Source of the DNA: Nocardia sp. NBC_01329
Lineage (GTDB): Bacteria > Actinomycetota > Actinomycetes > Mycobacteriales > Mycobacteriaceae
Length of the DNA stretch: 64,000 nucleotides
Direction: 5' to 3'
Assembly (NCBI RefSeq): GCF_035956715.1
Contig: NZ_CP108381.1
Location: 1,674,001-1,738,000 of the forward strand
Shown: positions 33,639 to 42,964 of the stretch, piece after piece
Layout of the letters: each line of letters starts with the position of its first letter
How positions within the stretch are numbered: position 1 is the first letter of the stretch
Program-made: the position numbers and the translations under genes
The notes under the pieces: model-generated
What the model was told of the DNA's origin: nothing
Database searches by the model: none
What the model saw: only the letters and a program-made list of their open reading frames with translations

Positions 33639-33697
33639 CGCAGTCCTCCTGGCGTTCCGGCGGATCGCTGAGCCAACCGAGCGATCGCTCCGAATGA

Positions 33698-33726
33698 ACA
33701 CTCTCATCAGGGTGTCGAGATGTCAA
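33698..33726 (-). promoter_or_regulatory. Promoter and operator between the acyl-CoA dehydrogenase and its regulator
   Basis: Minus strand: perfect TTGACA (33726-33721), overlapped downstream by ACACTCT (33698-33704) and AGGGTGT (33709-33715), a 6-of-7 inverted repeat with 4-nt spacer of TetR size. On the plus strand TAGGAT (33768-33773) lies 8 nt before the regulator ATG, suggesting a leaderless regulator mRNA. Confidence 0.45.
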
Positions 33727-33781
33727 AACTAGCTTCTGAACTGCGTGATATCGATACTGGGTGATCGTAGGATGTTCGGAT

Positions 33782-34714
33782 ATGCTGAACAGCATGCTGG
33801 ATCCGATCGCCCACGGGCCACTGCCGCCGCACGAAGCGATCCGGGCCGCGCGCCGTGCCGGCGGGCTGTCGCTGCGCGAGGTCGCGCGACGGATCGGGGT
33901 GAGCCCGGCGACGCTGAGCGCGCTGGAGAACGGGCGCACCGGTATCTCGGTGGGCCGCCTCACCGACCTGGCCTCGGCCCTCGGCGTACCCGCGCACGAT
34001 CTGCTGGGCGGGTCAGCCGCCGCCCCGGCTCTCCTCCGCCCCGCCGCCCCGGCGCCCCGGCCGGGCATGCGCGAAACGCCCGGACCCGGACGCTGGCGTG
34101 AGTTCGGTCCGCCCGGATTCGACCCGGTGCTCACGGCCGCCATCGCCTTGTTCGTGGAGATCGGCTACCACGGCACCACAGTGCGCGCGCTGGCACAACG
34201 CGCGGGCACCAGTGTGCCCGGCCTCTACCACCACTACCGCGACAAACAGGAAGTGCTGGTGCGGATCCTCGACCTCACCATGGAAGATCTGCACTGGCGG
34301 ATCCGCGCGGCCCGTGCCGAGGGCCGCGACGGGGTCGAGCGGGTGCGGTTGATCGTGGAGGCACTGGCGCTGTTCCATACCCACCGCCGGGAACTGGGCT
34401 TCATCGGAGCCAGCGAGATGCGCAGCCTGCTGCCCGTCGACCGCACCCGGATCGCCCGCTCACGCAGCGAACTCCAGCAGATAGTCGACGACGAGATCGC
34501 CGCGGCCGCCGCCGCGGGTGAGCTCACCACCCCGCACCCCCGGATGGTGGGCCGAGCGATCACCACCATGTGTACCGGGATCTCGCAGTGGTACCGCGAG
34601 AACGGGGGAGTGAGCGCGGAGGAGATCGCGGCCCAGTACGGGGAATTCGCTCTCGATATGCTCGACGTGGCCGTACCCGCCCTGCGACAGTCCGGAGTCG
34701 AAGCGTTTTCGTGA
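33782..34714 (+). CDS. Fusion regulator: XRE-type HTH plus TetR domain
   Basis: 310 aa from ATG 33782 (a second ATG four codons on is possible). Residues 14-75: lambda-repressor-type HTH (IRAARRAGGLSLREVARRIG, VSPATLSALENGRTGISVGR). After a Pro/Ala linker, residues about 115-165: TetR HTH (LTAAIALFVEIGYHGTTVRA, LAQRAGTSVPGLYHHYRDKQ), then a helical ligand-binding domain. Two DNA-binding modules in one chain. Divergent from the acyl-CoA dehydrogenase, so likely a lipid-responsive regulator of it. Confidence 0.87.
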   Translation: MLNSMLDPIAHGPLPPHEAIRAARRAGGLSLREVARRIGVSPATLSALENGRTGISVGRLTDLASALGVPAHDLLGGSAAAPALLRPAAPAPRPGMRETPGPGRWREFGPPGFDPVLTAAIALFVEIGYHGTTVRALAQRAGTSVPGLYHHYRDKQEVLVRILDLTMEDLHWRIRAARAEGRDGVERVRLIVEALALFHTHRRELGFIGASEMRSLLPVDRTRIARSRSELQQIVDDEIAAAAAAGELTTPHPRMVGRAITTMCTGISQWYRENGGVSAEEIAAQYGEFALDMLDVAVPALRQSGVEAFS

Positions 34715-34947
34715 GGCTTCTTCGTGTGCCGGGTGGCCCGGACGCGGCCTCCGCGGATATCGCGGGGTCCCAGCCGGGCGTCGGCCGTCGTCCGCGCCCA
34801 AGGTTTGGATTCAGAGTGATCGAGACCGGCGACGCCGCACCGGCCGCTGTCTAACGTTTTTTCCAGTATCCGGGAGACCGCCGAGTCGGCGGCCCCGCTC
34901 GACGATGCCGCGGCCGGTCGCCGACGCGGTGCGATCCGGAGAACTCG

Positions 34948-36555
34948 ATGAAACGACCCGTAACCCTTTTCGGGGTAGTCGCCGCTCTGTACGCCGTCGC
35001 GGCGTGTGGAGGCGGGGTGAACCCGGCCGGTATCAGCGGTCCACCGCAGCCCGGTGGAACTCTGCGGTACGGACTCTCTCAGGCACCGACCTGCTCCGAT
35101 CCGGCGCAGGGCGGTACCAACCAGACGATCTATGTCACCCGGCAGGTCGCCGATTCGCTGACCGATCAGGATCCGGCGAGCGGTGAGATCCGGCCGTGGC
35201 TGGCCGAACGCTGGGAGGTGAGTCCGGACGCGCGGACCTTCACCTTCCATCTGCGCGACGGAGTGACCTTCAGCGACGGCACCCCACTGACCGCGGAATC
35301 GGTACGCGGGACCCTGGATTCGGTAGTGCACGTGCTGGGTGGCGCGAAGGCGCCGCTGGCCGCGACCTATCTCGCCGGCTACACCGGCACCGATGTGCTG
35401 GATCCGCAGACCGCGCGGGTGCGATTCAGTGCACCCAATGTGCAATTCCTGCAGGCGACGTCGACACCGCAGCTGGGAATCCTCGCCGCGGTCACCACCG
35501 CGAAAGATGCCGAACAGCGCTGCCTCGGCGATACGATCGGCAGCGGCCCGTTCACCTATACCGAGTACCGCCAGGGTGATTCGGTCACCCTGGCCAAGCG
35601 CGCCGGATACAACTGGGGCTCGGCGGTATTCGCGCACCAGGGTGAGGCGTACCTCGACCGTATCGAATTCACGGTCGTCCCGGAGTCCGGGGTACGCACG
35701 GGCAGTCTGGTGTCCGGCCAGCTGGACGCGACCAGCGATGCCCTGCCGCAGGACGCGCCCCAGATCGAAGCCGCGGGTGGCCGGGTGGCCACCGCTTCCA
35801 ATCCGGGTATCACCTTCGGTCTGCAACCGAACGTCACACGGGGCCCGCTGCGAGATCGTGCGGTACGTACGGCACTGCTGCCCGCGGTCAACCGGCAAGA
35901 ACTCGTCGATACGGTGCTGGGTACGCAGTTCCGGGCCGCGACCAGCCCGCTCGCCCATACGACACCCGGCTACATCGATCTCAGCGGTGACCTCGGATTC
36001 GATATCGACGCGGCGAAGCGGGCCCTCGACGCGGCGGGCTGGGTGCTGGGTGGCGACGGTGTTCGCGCGAAGAACGGGGAACGACTGTCGTTCGGGGTGC
36101 TGTTCAGTGCGGCCTTCGCCGGGAATCAGGCCATCCTCGAGCTCCTGCAGCAGCAGCTGCGGGCCGCGGGTGTGGAGTTGCGGCTGGAGCCGGCCGCCAG
36201 CGCCGACTACACGCTGCGGCAGAACACCAAGGATTTCGACACCATCTACTACAACGTCACCCGCGCCGACGGCGATATCCTGCGCACCAACTTCGGGCTC
36301 GACGCCCGCAACCTCAACGACCGCGGCGCGATCCCGGCACTCGACGAGGTGTTGTCCGGTCAGTTGGCGACGGTCGACGCCCCGAAGCGAGGCCGGCAGA
36401 TCGGGGAGGCGCAGCGGCTGTTGCTCGCCGAGGGATTGTGGATCCCGACCATCGAGCTCTCCCAGGCCATCGGTGTCGCGAACACGGTTCAAGGCCTGAC
36501 CTTCGAGGCGTCGGCACGTCTGCAGTTCTTCGACACCTGGCTGAGCGGCCGATGA
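34948..36555 (+). CDS. ABC importer substrate-binding lipoprotein (family 5, peptide type)
   Basis: 535 aa. Lipobox VAAC, lipidated Cys20. SBP_5 signature in RPWLAERWEVSPDARTFTFH, LRDGVTFSDGTPLTAESV, and later VRTALLPAVNRQELVDTVLG and AQRLLLAEGLWIPT. Binds the substrate outside the membrane for the permeases encoded next. The gene starts a six- or seven-gene operon with stop-start overlaps throughout. Partner monooxygenases suggest a small sulfur- or nitrogen-containing compound rather than peptides. The 233-bp leader contains CCGCCGA-G-TCGGCGG (34878-34892) and a T6 tract. Confidence 0.92.
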   Translation: MKRPVTLFGVVAALYAVAACGGGVNPAGISGPPQPGGTLRYGLSQAPTCSDPAQGGTNQTIYVTRQVADSLTDQDPASGEIRPWLAERWEVSPDARTFTFHLRDGVTFSDGTPLTAESVRGTLDSVVHVLGGAKAPLAATYLAGYTGTDVLDPQTARVRFSAPNVQFLQATSTPQLGILAAVTTAKDAEQRCLGDTIGSGPFTYTEYRQGDSVTLAKRAGYNWGSAVFAHQGEAYLDRIEFTVVPESGVRTGSLVSGQLDATSDALPQDAPQIEAAGGRVATASNPGITFGLQPNVTRGPLRDRAVRTALLPAVNRQELVDTVLGTQFRAATSPLAHTTPGYIDLSGDLGFDIDAAKRALDAAGWVLGGDGVRAKNGERLSFGVLFSAAFAGNQAILELLQQQLRAAGVELRLEPAASADYTLRQNTKDFDTIYYNVTRADGDILRTNFGLDARNLNDRGAIPALDEVLSGQLATVDAPKRGRQIGEAQRLLLAEGLWIPTIELSQAIGVANTVQGLTFEASARLQFFDTWLSGR

Positions 36556-37520
36556 CCGTACCGGCCCGATATGTGCTGCTGCGGGTGCTCCAGGCCGTCG
36601 GCGTGCTGTGGGCGGCGTTCACGATCTCGTTCGCGGTGCTGTACCTGCTGCCCGCCGATCCGGTGCAGCTCGCTGTGGACGCCAGCCCGGGCACACCGGT
36701 CGACGCCGCCGCGGTGGCCGAACTACAGGCCAGGTACGGCCTGGACAAACCCCTGTGGGAGCAGTACGGGACGGCCGTGATCCACGCTGTGCGCGGTGAT
36801 CTGGGGCATTCGCTGAGCACCGGTCAGACCGTCGTCGAGGCCATCGGGGAGGCATTGCCCTCCACACTCGCGCTGGCCGGTACGACGCTGCTGCTGGCCG
36901 TGGTGTTCGGATCGGCCCTGGCGCTGGCCGCCTCCTATACCCAGAGCGAACGGCTGCGCGGTCTGCTGACCGCGCTGCCGCCGGTCGGGGCGTCCATGCC
37001 CACATTCTGGGTCGGGTTGATCCTGCTGCACCTGTTCTCGTTCCAGTTGCGGCTGGTCCCCGCGTTCGGCGGTACCGGTTTCAGCGGGACGATTCTGCCC
37101 GCGGTCACCCTGTCCGTCCCGGTGGGGGCGGTGATCGCGCAGGTGCTCTACAGCAATCTGATCACCACGTGGCAGCAGCCGTTCGTCGCGGTCGCGTTCG
37201 CGAAGGGCGCGTCCCGCGCCTGGGTGCAGTGGCGGCATGTGCTGCGCGCGGCGGTCGGGCCGGCGCTCACCATCGCCGGGGTCTGGGTCGGCACGGTGCT
37301 CGCCGGATCGGTGATCGTGGAAACGGTTTTCGCGCGCGCCGGGGTCGGCCGCCTCACTCAGACGGCGGTGCTGAATCAGGACATTCCGGTGGTACAGGGC
37401 ATCGTCGTTTTCAGTGCGGCGGTGTACGTGCTGGTGAATCTGCTGGTGGATCTGGCATATCCGTTGCTCGACGCGCGGGTGGTGGACGGGTTCCGTGGGA
37501 AGGAGAGGGCCCTTGCCTGA
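36552..37520 (+). CDS. ABC importer permease (DppB type)
   Basis: 322 aa; ATG 36552 overlaps the preceding TGA (ATGA). Six membrane segments. DppB features: N-terminal YVLLRVLQAVGVLWAAFTIS, LYLLPADPVQ, YGLDKPLWEQYG, GDLGHSLSTGQ, and the coupling-helix region AFAKGASRAWVQWRHVLRAA that contacts the ATPase. Forms a heterodimer with the next permease. Confidence 0.93.
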   Translation: MTVPARYVLLRVLQAVGVLWAAFTISFAVLYLLPADPVQLAVDASPGTPVDAAAVAELQARYGLDKPLWEQYGTAVIHAVRGDLGHSLSTGQTVVEAIGEALPSTLALAGTTLLLAVVFGSALALAASYTQSERLRGLLTALPPVGASMPTFWVGLILLHLFSFQLRLVPAFGGTGFSGTILPAVTLSVPVGAVIAQVLYSNLITTWQQPFVAVAFAKGASRAWVQWRHVLRAAVGPALTIAGVWVGTVLAGSVIVETVFARAGVGRLTQTAVLNQDIPVVQGIVVFSAAVYVLVNLLVDLAYPLLDARVVDGFRGKERALA

Positions 37521-38370
37521 GGTTCGCGAACTCGTCACACCCCAGTGGGAGAAGGCACGGTCACCCCGCCCGGGCCGTCCAGGTGCGGGTGTGGTGATCT
37601 CCGGCGCCGTATTGGTTCTCGTCCTCGGTTGGGCGGTGGTGCCGGCGTTGTTCTCCAGCGGTGACCCGTTGACGGGCGTGCCCGGCGAGAAGTTCCAGGG
37701 ACCGGGGCCACACCACTGGTTCGGCACCGACAACCTCGGTCGCGACCTCTACACCCGGGTCGTGCACGCGGCCGCGCTGTCGTTGACCGCGACCGTACTC
37801 GCCGTGGCGATCGGACTGGTGGCCGGTTCGCTGCTCGGGGTGGTGTCGGGCGTAGTGGGCGGCACCGTGGACAGCGTGGTCATGCGCTGCGTGGACGTAC
37901 TGCTGTCGATTCCGGAACTGCTGGTCTCGCTCGCCCTGGTGACAGTGCTCGGATTCGGTACGGGCAATGTAGCGCTCGCGGTCGGAGTCGCGCTCATCGC
38001 GCGGTTCGCCCGGTTGATGCGCGCGGAAGTGCTACGGGTTCGGCAGGCGCCCTATGTGGAGGCCGCCCGCGCCTGCGGAGTGCGCTGGCACGGGGTGTTG
38101 TTCCGGCATGTGCTGCGCAACGCCTACGCACCGGTCGCCGCGCTGGCCGCCGTCGAGTTCGGTCTCGCGGTCCTCGCCGTGTCCTCGCTCAGCTTCCTCG
38201 GTTACGGTGCGGCCCCGCCGACACCGGAATGGGGATCGCTGATCTCGGAGGGACGTAACTATCTCGCCACCGCCTGGTGGCTGACCACTTTGCCCGGTCT
38301 GGTCATCGTCGCGGTGGTGCTCGCCGCCCAGCGCGTCGGCCGGGCTTTCGCCCAGGAAGGATCGCGGTGA
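37513..38370 (+). CDS. ABC importer permease (DppC type)
   Basis: 285 aa. I chose TTG 37513, which overlaps the preceding stop and has GAAGGAGAGGG seven bases upstream; GTG 37495 in the same frame lies before the ribosome site. DppC features: [40 protein letters not shown], coupling helix [39 protein letters not shown]. Confidence 0.92.
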   Translation: MPEVRELVTPQWEKARSPRPGRPGAGVVISGAVLVLVLGWAVVPALFSSGDPLTGVPGEKFQGPGPHHWFGTDNLGRDLYTRVVHAAALSLTATVLAVAIGLVAGSLLGVVSGVVGGTVDSVVMRCVDVLLSIPELLVSLALVTVLGFGTGNVALAVGVALIARFARLMRAEVLRVRQAPYVEAARACGVRWHGVLFRHVLRNAYAPVAALAAVEFGLAVLAVSSLSFLGYGAAPPTPEWGSLISEGRNYLATAWWLTTLPGLVIVAVVLAAQRVGRAFAQEGSR

Positions 38371-38552
38371 CACATCACGAGACCGCCCGTGTGCGGGCCG
38401 ACCGGCCTCCGGTGTCCGGAGCAGACCTCGAAGCCGACCCGCTGGTGGTGACAGTACGCCGGTTCCACGGTTTCCTCCGTGCGGGCTGGCGGTTCCAGGC
38501 CGGGCTGGCCGGACGGATGCCGCAACTGTTCCTGGCCGGAGGTTCGCTGTGA
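38367..38552 (+). CDS. Small protein (61 aa) inside the importer operon
   Basis: GTG 38367 overlaps the DppC stop (GTGA) and its own stop overlaps the next GTG (GTGA). The middle reads [20 protein letters not shown]; overall basic with an amphipathic segment, no motif known to me. Double overlap makes translation likely. It fills the usual place between permease and ATPase genes and could be a small accessory or regulatory subunit. Confidence 0.5.
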   Translation: MTHHETARVRADRPPVSGADLEADPLVVTVRRFHGFLRAGWRFQAGLAGRMPQLFLAGGSL

Positions 38553-40183
38553 GCGGGCCCGGCACCGGGGAACCGCTGCTACAGGTCGAGGGGTTGACTG
38601 TCGAATACCGGACCGGTACCACGACGACCACGGCTGTCGACGCGATATCGCTCACGATCCACGCCGGTGAGACGGTCGCTGTGGTCGGGGAATCCGGATC
38701 GGGTAAATCCAGTCTGGCCCACGCGGTGATCGGCCTGTTGAGCGGCGGGGGAGAAGTCACCGCCGGCACGGTGACCTTCGCCGGCGAACATCTCGAGCGG
38801 CTACCGGAGCGGGCCTGGCGGCGGATCCGCGGCACCCAGATCGGTTTGGTTCCACAGGATCCCGCGGTCTCGCTGAACCCGGTGCTGCGCATCGGCGACC
38901 AGGTCGCCGAGACGCTGCGGATCCACGGTCGCGGGGATCGGCGGACCGCGCGCGCCGAAGCCGTCCGGATACTCACCGAGGCCGGTATCGATCGTCCTGC
39001 TCTGCGAGCCCGTCAGTTCCCGCAGGACCTGTCGGGCGGCCAGCGCCAGCGGGTACTCATCGGCATCGCACTCGCGTGCGGGCCGCGCCTGGTGATCGCC
39101 GACGAGCCGACCAGTGCCCTCGATGTCACCGTGCAGCGGCGGATCCTCGACCATCTGGCCGGTCGCACCGCCGAATCGGGAACGGCGGTCCTGCTGATCA
39201 CCCACGACCTCGGGGTCGCCGCCGATCGCGCCGATCGGATCGTGGTGATGCGGCACGGCCGGATCGTTGAATCGGGTCCCGCCGACGAGGTTTTCACCGA
39301 GCCGCGACACGAGTACACCCGCCGCCTGCTGGCCGCCGCCTCGGGAACGAGTCGGACGCGGCGCCCCGAACGTCCGCGCGCCACGACACCGCTGCTGACG
39401 GCCCACGGGCTGCACAAAACCTTCCGGGTGGCGCGGGGCACAACCCTGGCGGCTGTCACCGATGTCTCGCTGACGATCGACCGGGGCGAAACCCTGGCTG
39501 TCGTGGGCGAGTCCGGCTCCGGCAAATCCACTACTGCCCGGATCGTCGCCCGGCTGGAGAACCCCGATCGCGGCACGGTCGAATTCGACGGCACCGATAT
39601 CGGCTCGCTGCGCGGCGCCCGTTTGCGGGAGTGGCGGCGACGGGTCCAGATCGTTTACCAGAACCCGTACAGCTCGCTCAACCCGAAACTGACTATCGGC
39701 GACATCGTGGCCGAGCCGTTGCGGGCCTTCGGTATCGGAGATCGCTCGACCCGAGGCGACCGGGTCGCCGAACTACTCGACCAGGTCGCGCTACCTGTCT
39801 CCGCCGCGGGACGGCGGCCCGCCGAACTCTCCGGCGGTCAACGCCAGCGCGTGGCCATCGCCCGTGCCCTGGCCCTGCGCCCGGATCTGGTGATTCTCGA
39901 TGAACCGGTGTCCGCGTTGGATGTCTCGGTGCAGGCGCAGATCCTGAGCCTTCTCGACGATCTGCAATCGGAGCTGTCGCTGAGTTATCTGTTCGTCTCC
40001 CATGATCTGGCTGTGGTCCGCGGGATGAGCGACCGGGTCGCGGTCATGCGCGAGGGTCGCATCGTGGAAACCGGTCCGACCGCGGAGATCTTCGAAGCGC
40101 CCCGGCACGAGTTCACGCGGGAACTGCTACTGGCCGTACCGGGTGCCGCGCGCCACCACCGGCCGAGAGAGAGGACCGCGTGA
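38549..40183 (+). CDS. ABC importer ATPase, tandem DppD-DppF fusion
   Basis: 544 aa with two complete nucleotide-binding domains. First: Walker [19 protein letters not shown], Walker [14 protein letters not shown]-loop LITHD. Second: [45 protein letters not shown]. Each half carries the C-terminal oligopeptide-transporter extension ([20 protein letters not shown]). Drives the two permeases above; the fusion replaces two separate ATPase genes. Confidence 0.94.
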   Translation: MSGPGTGEPLLQVEGLTVEYRTGTTTTTAVDAISLTIHAGETVAVVGESGSGKSSLAHAVIGLLSGGGEVTAGTVTFAGEHLERLPERAWRRIRGTQIGLVPQDPAVSLNPVLRIGDQVAETLRIHGRGDRRTARAEAVRILTEAGIDRPALRARQFPQDLSGGQRQRVLIGIALACGPRLVIADEPTSALDVTVQRRILDHLAGRTAESGTAVLLITHDLGVAADRADRIVVMRHGRIVESGPADEVFTEPRHEYTRRLLAAASGTSRTRRPERPRATTPLLTAHGLHKTFRVARGTTLAAVTDVSLTIDRGETLAVVGESGSGKSTTARIVARLENPDRGTVEFDGTDIGSLRGARLREWRRRVQIVYQNPYSSLNPKLTIGDIVAEPLRAFGIGDRSTRGDRVAELLDQVALPVSAAGRRPAELSGGQRQRVAIARALALRPDLVILDEPVSALDVSVQAQILSLLDDLQSELSLSYLFVSHDLAVVRGMSDRVAVMREGRIVETGPTAEIFEAPRHEFTRELLLAVPGAARHHRPRERTA

Positions 40184-40653
40184 TGACGCCGGTGCCGCCA
40201 CTGTTGCTCGCCGTCGAATTGTCCGGTGCGGGAGTGCGTCCCGCGTCCTGGCGGCGCGCCGACTCACGTGCCGAGGATCTGTTCACCCCCGGCTACTGGG
40301 TGGACGCGGCCAGCGCCGCGGACTGCGCCGGACTGGATATCGAGGCCCGAGCCGAGGCGGAGAACCTGTCGATCCGCGAACTGATCATCGAGGTCACCGC
40401 GCGCCAGCAGTTCGTCGACTCGCCGGCGCAGGTCGCCGCCGAGATCGACCGGTACGTACAAGAGGATGCCGCCGACGGGTTCATCCTGATGCCCCACCTC
40501 ACCCCGGCCGGGCTCGACGAATTCGTCGACAAGGTGGTGCCGGAGCTGCAGGACCGCGGCAATTTCCGCACCGAATACACCGGCACGACCCTGCGCGAAC
40601 ATCTGGGTCTGCGCCATCCTCATCGAGCCGACGAGAAAGTGCGTGCGTCATGA
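40183..40653 (+). CDS. LLM flavin monooxygenase with a large in-frame internal deletion
   Basis: 156 aa against about 440 for the NtaA/SnaA family. Residues 1-48 match the family N-terminus (LLLAVELSGAGVRP, LFTPGYWVDAASAADCAGLD); residues from 50 on match the extreme C-terminus (LSIRELIIEVTARQQFVDSP, DAADGFILMPHLTPAGLDEF, FRTEYTGTTLREHLGL). The roughly 280 residues between, that is most of the TIM barrel and the FMN site, are missing, yet the frame, both overlaps (TGATG, ATGA) and codon use are intact. It cannot bind FMN normally. Either a recent deletion or a retained C-terminal domain with a partner role. Confidence 0.8.
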   Translation: MTPVPPLLLAVELSGAGVRPASWRRADSRAEDLFTPGYWVDAASAADCAGLDIEARAEAENLSIRELIIEVTARQQFVDSPAQVAAEIDRYVQEDAADGFILMPHLTPAGLDEFVDKVVPELQDRGNFRTEYTGTTLREHLGLRHPHRADEKVRAS

Positions 40654-41783
40654 CGGTCCCCCTGTCAGTGCTGGATCTCTCGCCGATCAGTACCGGATCG
40701 ACTGCCCGGCAGGCGATCCGTAACACCGTCGACCTGGCCCGGAACGCCGAGGCATGGGGGTATCGGCGGTTCTGGGTGGCCGAACACCATTTCGTCGCGG
40801 TCGCCTCCTCGGCACCGACCGAACTGATCGCTCTCATCGCCGGCGCCACCGAGACCATCCGGGTCGGTACGGCCGCGGTGCAGGCCGGCTACCGGACCTC
40901 GGCTTCGGTTGTCGAATCGTTCGGCACCATCGATGCCCTCCACCCCGGTCGCCTCGATCTGGGGCTCGGCCGTTCGGCGCACCGGATCGGGCAGCTCCGG
41001 TCGCCGGGCGCACCGCCGGCACCGGCACCGCCCCGTCCCACCGTGGTACGCGACGGGGTGGTCGTTCCGCCGCCCTTCGCTCCGACGCAGATCCGCGACA
41101 CGACCCGGTTGGCGGCATCGCTGGAGGCGTTGCGACTACCGGGCGCCGAACCGCTCGACTACGCCCGGCAGGTCGCCGAGATCCGTGCGCTGCTCGCCGG
41201 AACATTCACGACCGCCGACGGTATCGCTCTGCACGCGGTTCCCGGGGAGGACGCCGGGGTCGAACTGTGGTTGTTCGGCAGCAGCGGTGGGGAGAGTGCC
41301 CAGCTCGCCGGTTCGCTCGGACTACCCTTCGTGGCCAACTACCACGTGTCACCGGGAACCATCCTGGAAACCGTCGAGGCATACCGCGAGGCATTCCGGC
41401 CCTCCGCGCGGTACCCGGAACCGTATCTGGTGGTCTCTGCGGATGTCGTAGTTGCCGTGGAGGAGTCGCGGGCGCGGCATCTGGCCTCCACCTATGGGCA
41501 TTGGGTTTCCAGCATCCGTAGCGGCGCGGGGGCGGCGGAATACCTCGACCCGGATACCGCGCCGCCGCTGGCCGACCATGAGCGACAGTTGGTCGACGAC
41601 CGGGTGAACACCCAGTTCGTCGGAACTCCCGCATCTGTCGCGGCGCGTCTGTCCGCGCTCCGCGATCTCACCGGCGCCGACGAATTGGTTGTCACCAGCG
41701 TCACCTATCGGCACGAGGATCGCCTGACTTCGCATCGACTCCTCGCCGAGGAATGGGGGACCCGGGGTTCGAGGGCCCGATGA
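40650..41783 (+). CDS. LLM class flavin-dependent oxidoreductase (MsnO8 family)
   Basis: 377 aa; ATGA overlap with the preceding gene. Bacterial-luciferase-like barrel: LSVLDLSPISTGSTARQAI, YRRFWVAEHHF, IRVGTAAVQAG, HPGRLDLGLGRSAHR, ELWLFGSSGGESAQLAGSLG, FANYHV-like FVANYHVSPG and NTQFVGTPASVAARL. Uses reduced FMN from a separate reductase to oxygenate its substrate. Last gene of the importer operon, hence the likely consumer of the imported compound. Confidence 0.9.
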   Translation: MTVPLSVLDLSPISTGSTARQAIRNTVDLARNAEAWGYRRFWVAEHHFVAVASSAPTELIALIAGATETIRVGTAAVQAGYRTSASVVESFGTIDALHPGRLDLGLGRSAHRIGQLRSPGAPPAPAPPRPTVVRDGVVVPPPFAPTQIRDTTRLAASLEALRLPGAEPLDYARQVAEIRALLAGTFTTADGIALHAVPGEDAGVELWLFGSSGGESAQLAGSLGLPFVANYHVSPGTILETVEAYREAFRPSARYPEPYLVVSADVVVAVEESRARHLASTYGHWVSSIRSGAGAAEYLDPDTAPPLADHERQLVDDRVNTQFVGTPASVAARLSALRDLTGADELVVTSVTYRHEDRLTSHRLLAEEWGTRGSRAR

Positions 41784-41890
41784 CCGGAATCCGGCGCTGG
41801 GCGGGGCAGGGCGGCGGCGCTGCCGGGTGTGCCGTACCTCTCCGGAGTGCTGCAGGGCGCACGGTGGACAACGAGACGGCGGTGCGGGCC

Positions 41891-42385
41891 TCATTCGAGG
41901 TCTGATATCCCGAGGACCTTGTCGTTGTCGATGTGCGCTCGGGCACGCAGGGCCGTGTCGATGAGTCGGCGAGCCGCAGTATTGCCGAGCGTCGTGGACG
42001 CGGTGATGTGGTGGGCGCCGCTCTCGACGGCAAGTATGCGCAGTTGTGTGATGACAATGCGGCCGATTCCGTGATTGCGGTACGACCGGCCGATCCAGAT
42101 CCCTGCCTCGACATCGTCGCCATGAGGTTCGAGCCGAGTAGCTCCGATGACCTTCCCGTCGAGCGTGATGGTGAAGGTTCGTTCCGTGGGCCGGGTCGGA
42201 TGCAATGCGCGACCACGATGGAATTCGATGAACGACCGCCTACGCAGCGGTGTCCACCCGGGTGGTCCGTCGACAGGGGTCATCACCTCCAGCGGATCGG
42301 CGTCCGCGACCGCCGCCTCCAGCAGGAGATACAGGTTGTCCTCGTTGAGCTCTTCGAGCGAAACAGACCATTGCGGTTCCTTCAC
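41891..42385 (-). CDS. GNAT-family N-acetyltransferase
   Basis: 164 aa from GTG 42385. GNAT core: FTITLDGKVIGATRLEP (beta-2/3), GIWIGRSYRNHGIGRIVITQ with acetyl-CoA loop RxxGxG/A (RNHGIG), and ASTTLGNTAARRLIDTALR (beta-5/alpha-4). Resembles RimJ/RimL-type ribosomal or small-molecule acetyltransferases. Acceptor unknown. Lies between the convergent importer operons; divergent from a MarR gene. Confidence 0.85.
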   Translation of the reverse strand: MKEPQWSVSLEELNEDNLYLLLEAAVADADPLEVMTPVDGPPGWTPLRRRSFIEFHRGRALHPTRPTERTFTITLDGKVIGATRLEPHGDDVEAGIWIGRSYRNHGIGRIVITQLRILAVESGAHHITASTTLGNTAARRLIDTALRARAHIDNDKVLGISDLE

Positions 42386-42475
42386 GGCGTCCGAACCTCA
42401 CCGGTGCGGCGCGACGAGACGGCCGATCGAGGGTCGAGACGGCAGGACCGGTGTTCGAGTGTACGAATAGTGGAT

Positions 42476-42522
42476 GTCATCGACTGATGACCGTAACTCA
42501 TCAACTGTCGATCATCTAAACT
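42476..42522 (+). promoter_or_regulatory. Operator and leaderless promoter of marR
   Basis: GTCATC-GACT-GATGAC (42476-42491), perfect 6+6 inverted repeat, followed by TAAACT (42517-42522) as -10 box. The GTG start is 7 nt after it, so the mRNA is probably leaderless. No good -35 box. Confidence 0.4.
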
Positions 42523-42529
42523 GATTTTC

Positions 42530-42958
42530 GTGGCAGTGAACGATCACGACCTGGTTGCCGCCCTCGGTGGGCTCTACCGTGAGGTGAACGCGTTCTACGG
42601 TGCGATAGCACGAGAATTCGGGCTCACTGCCCAGCAGATCGCCCTGCTCTGCCTGGTCCAGGACCAGCACCCGAACTTCGGCGAAATCGCCGCCGCGCTC
42701 GGCTGCGACAAAACCAATATCACCGGCATGGTGGACCGGCTGGAGCGTCGCGGTTATGTGGCGCGGCAACCGGATCCGGCCGATCGCCGGATCAGCCGGG
42801 TGGCGCCGACCGCCGAAGGGCTGGCGATCGGCGAGGATATCCGCGCGGCCATCGCCGGGAAACTCGCCGCGACCCTGCCGCATGTCGCCCGGATCGAACT
42901 CGCCGCAGCCGCAGCCGATCTGGTCTCCGCGCTGTCCGACCGTGGCGGATCGCGATAG
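42530..42958 (+). CDS. MarR-family transcriptional regulator
   Basis: 142 aa from GTG 42530 (a second GTG two codons on). Winged helix: FGEIAAALGCDKTNITGMVD, RLERRGYVARQPDPADRRIS with the wing arginines. Ends 6 bp before the stop of the convergent NtaA-type gene. Autoregulation through the palindrome upstream is likely; control of the sulfur-type operons is possible but unproven. Confidence 0.9.
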   Translation: MAVNDHDLVAALGGLYREVNAFYGAIAREFGLTAQQIALLCLVQDQHPNFGEIAAALGCDKTNITGMVDRLERRGYVARQPDPADRRISRVAPTAEGLAIGEDIRAAIAGKLAATLPHVARIELAAAAADLVSALSDRGGSR

Positions 42959-42964
42959 CGGTCG

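Noticed and set aside
34234..36492. 752-codon minus frame over the XRE-TetR and lipoprotein genes
   Set aside because: Antisense shadow; the plus-strand genes carry clear domains.
40144..40640. Frameshift explanation for the short LLM protein
   Set aside because: No alternative frame of the 480-bp region encodes the missing barrel; the DNA itself is absent.
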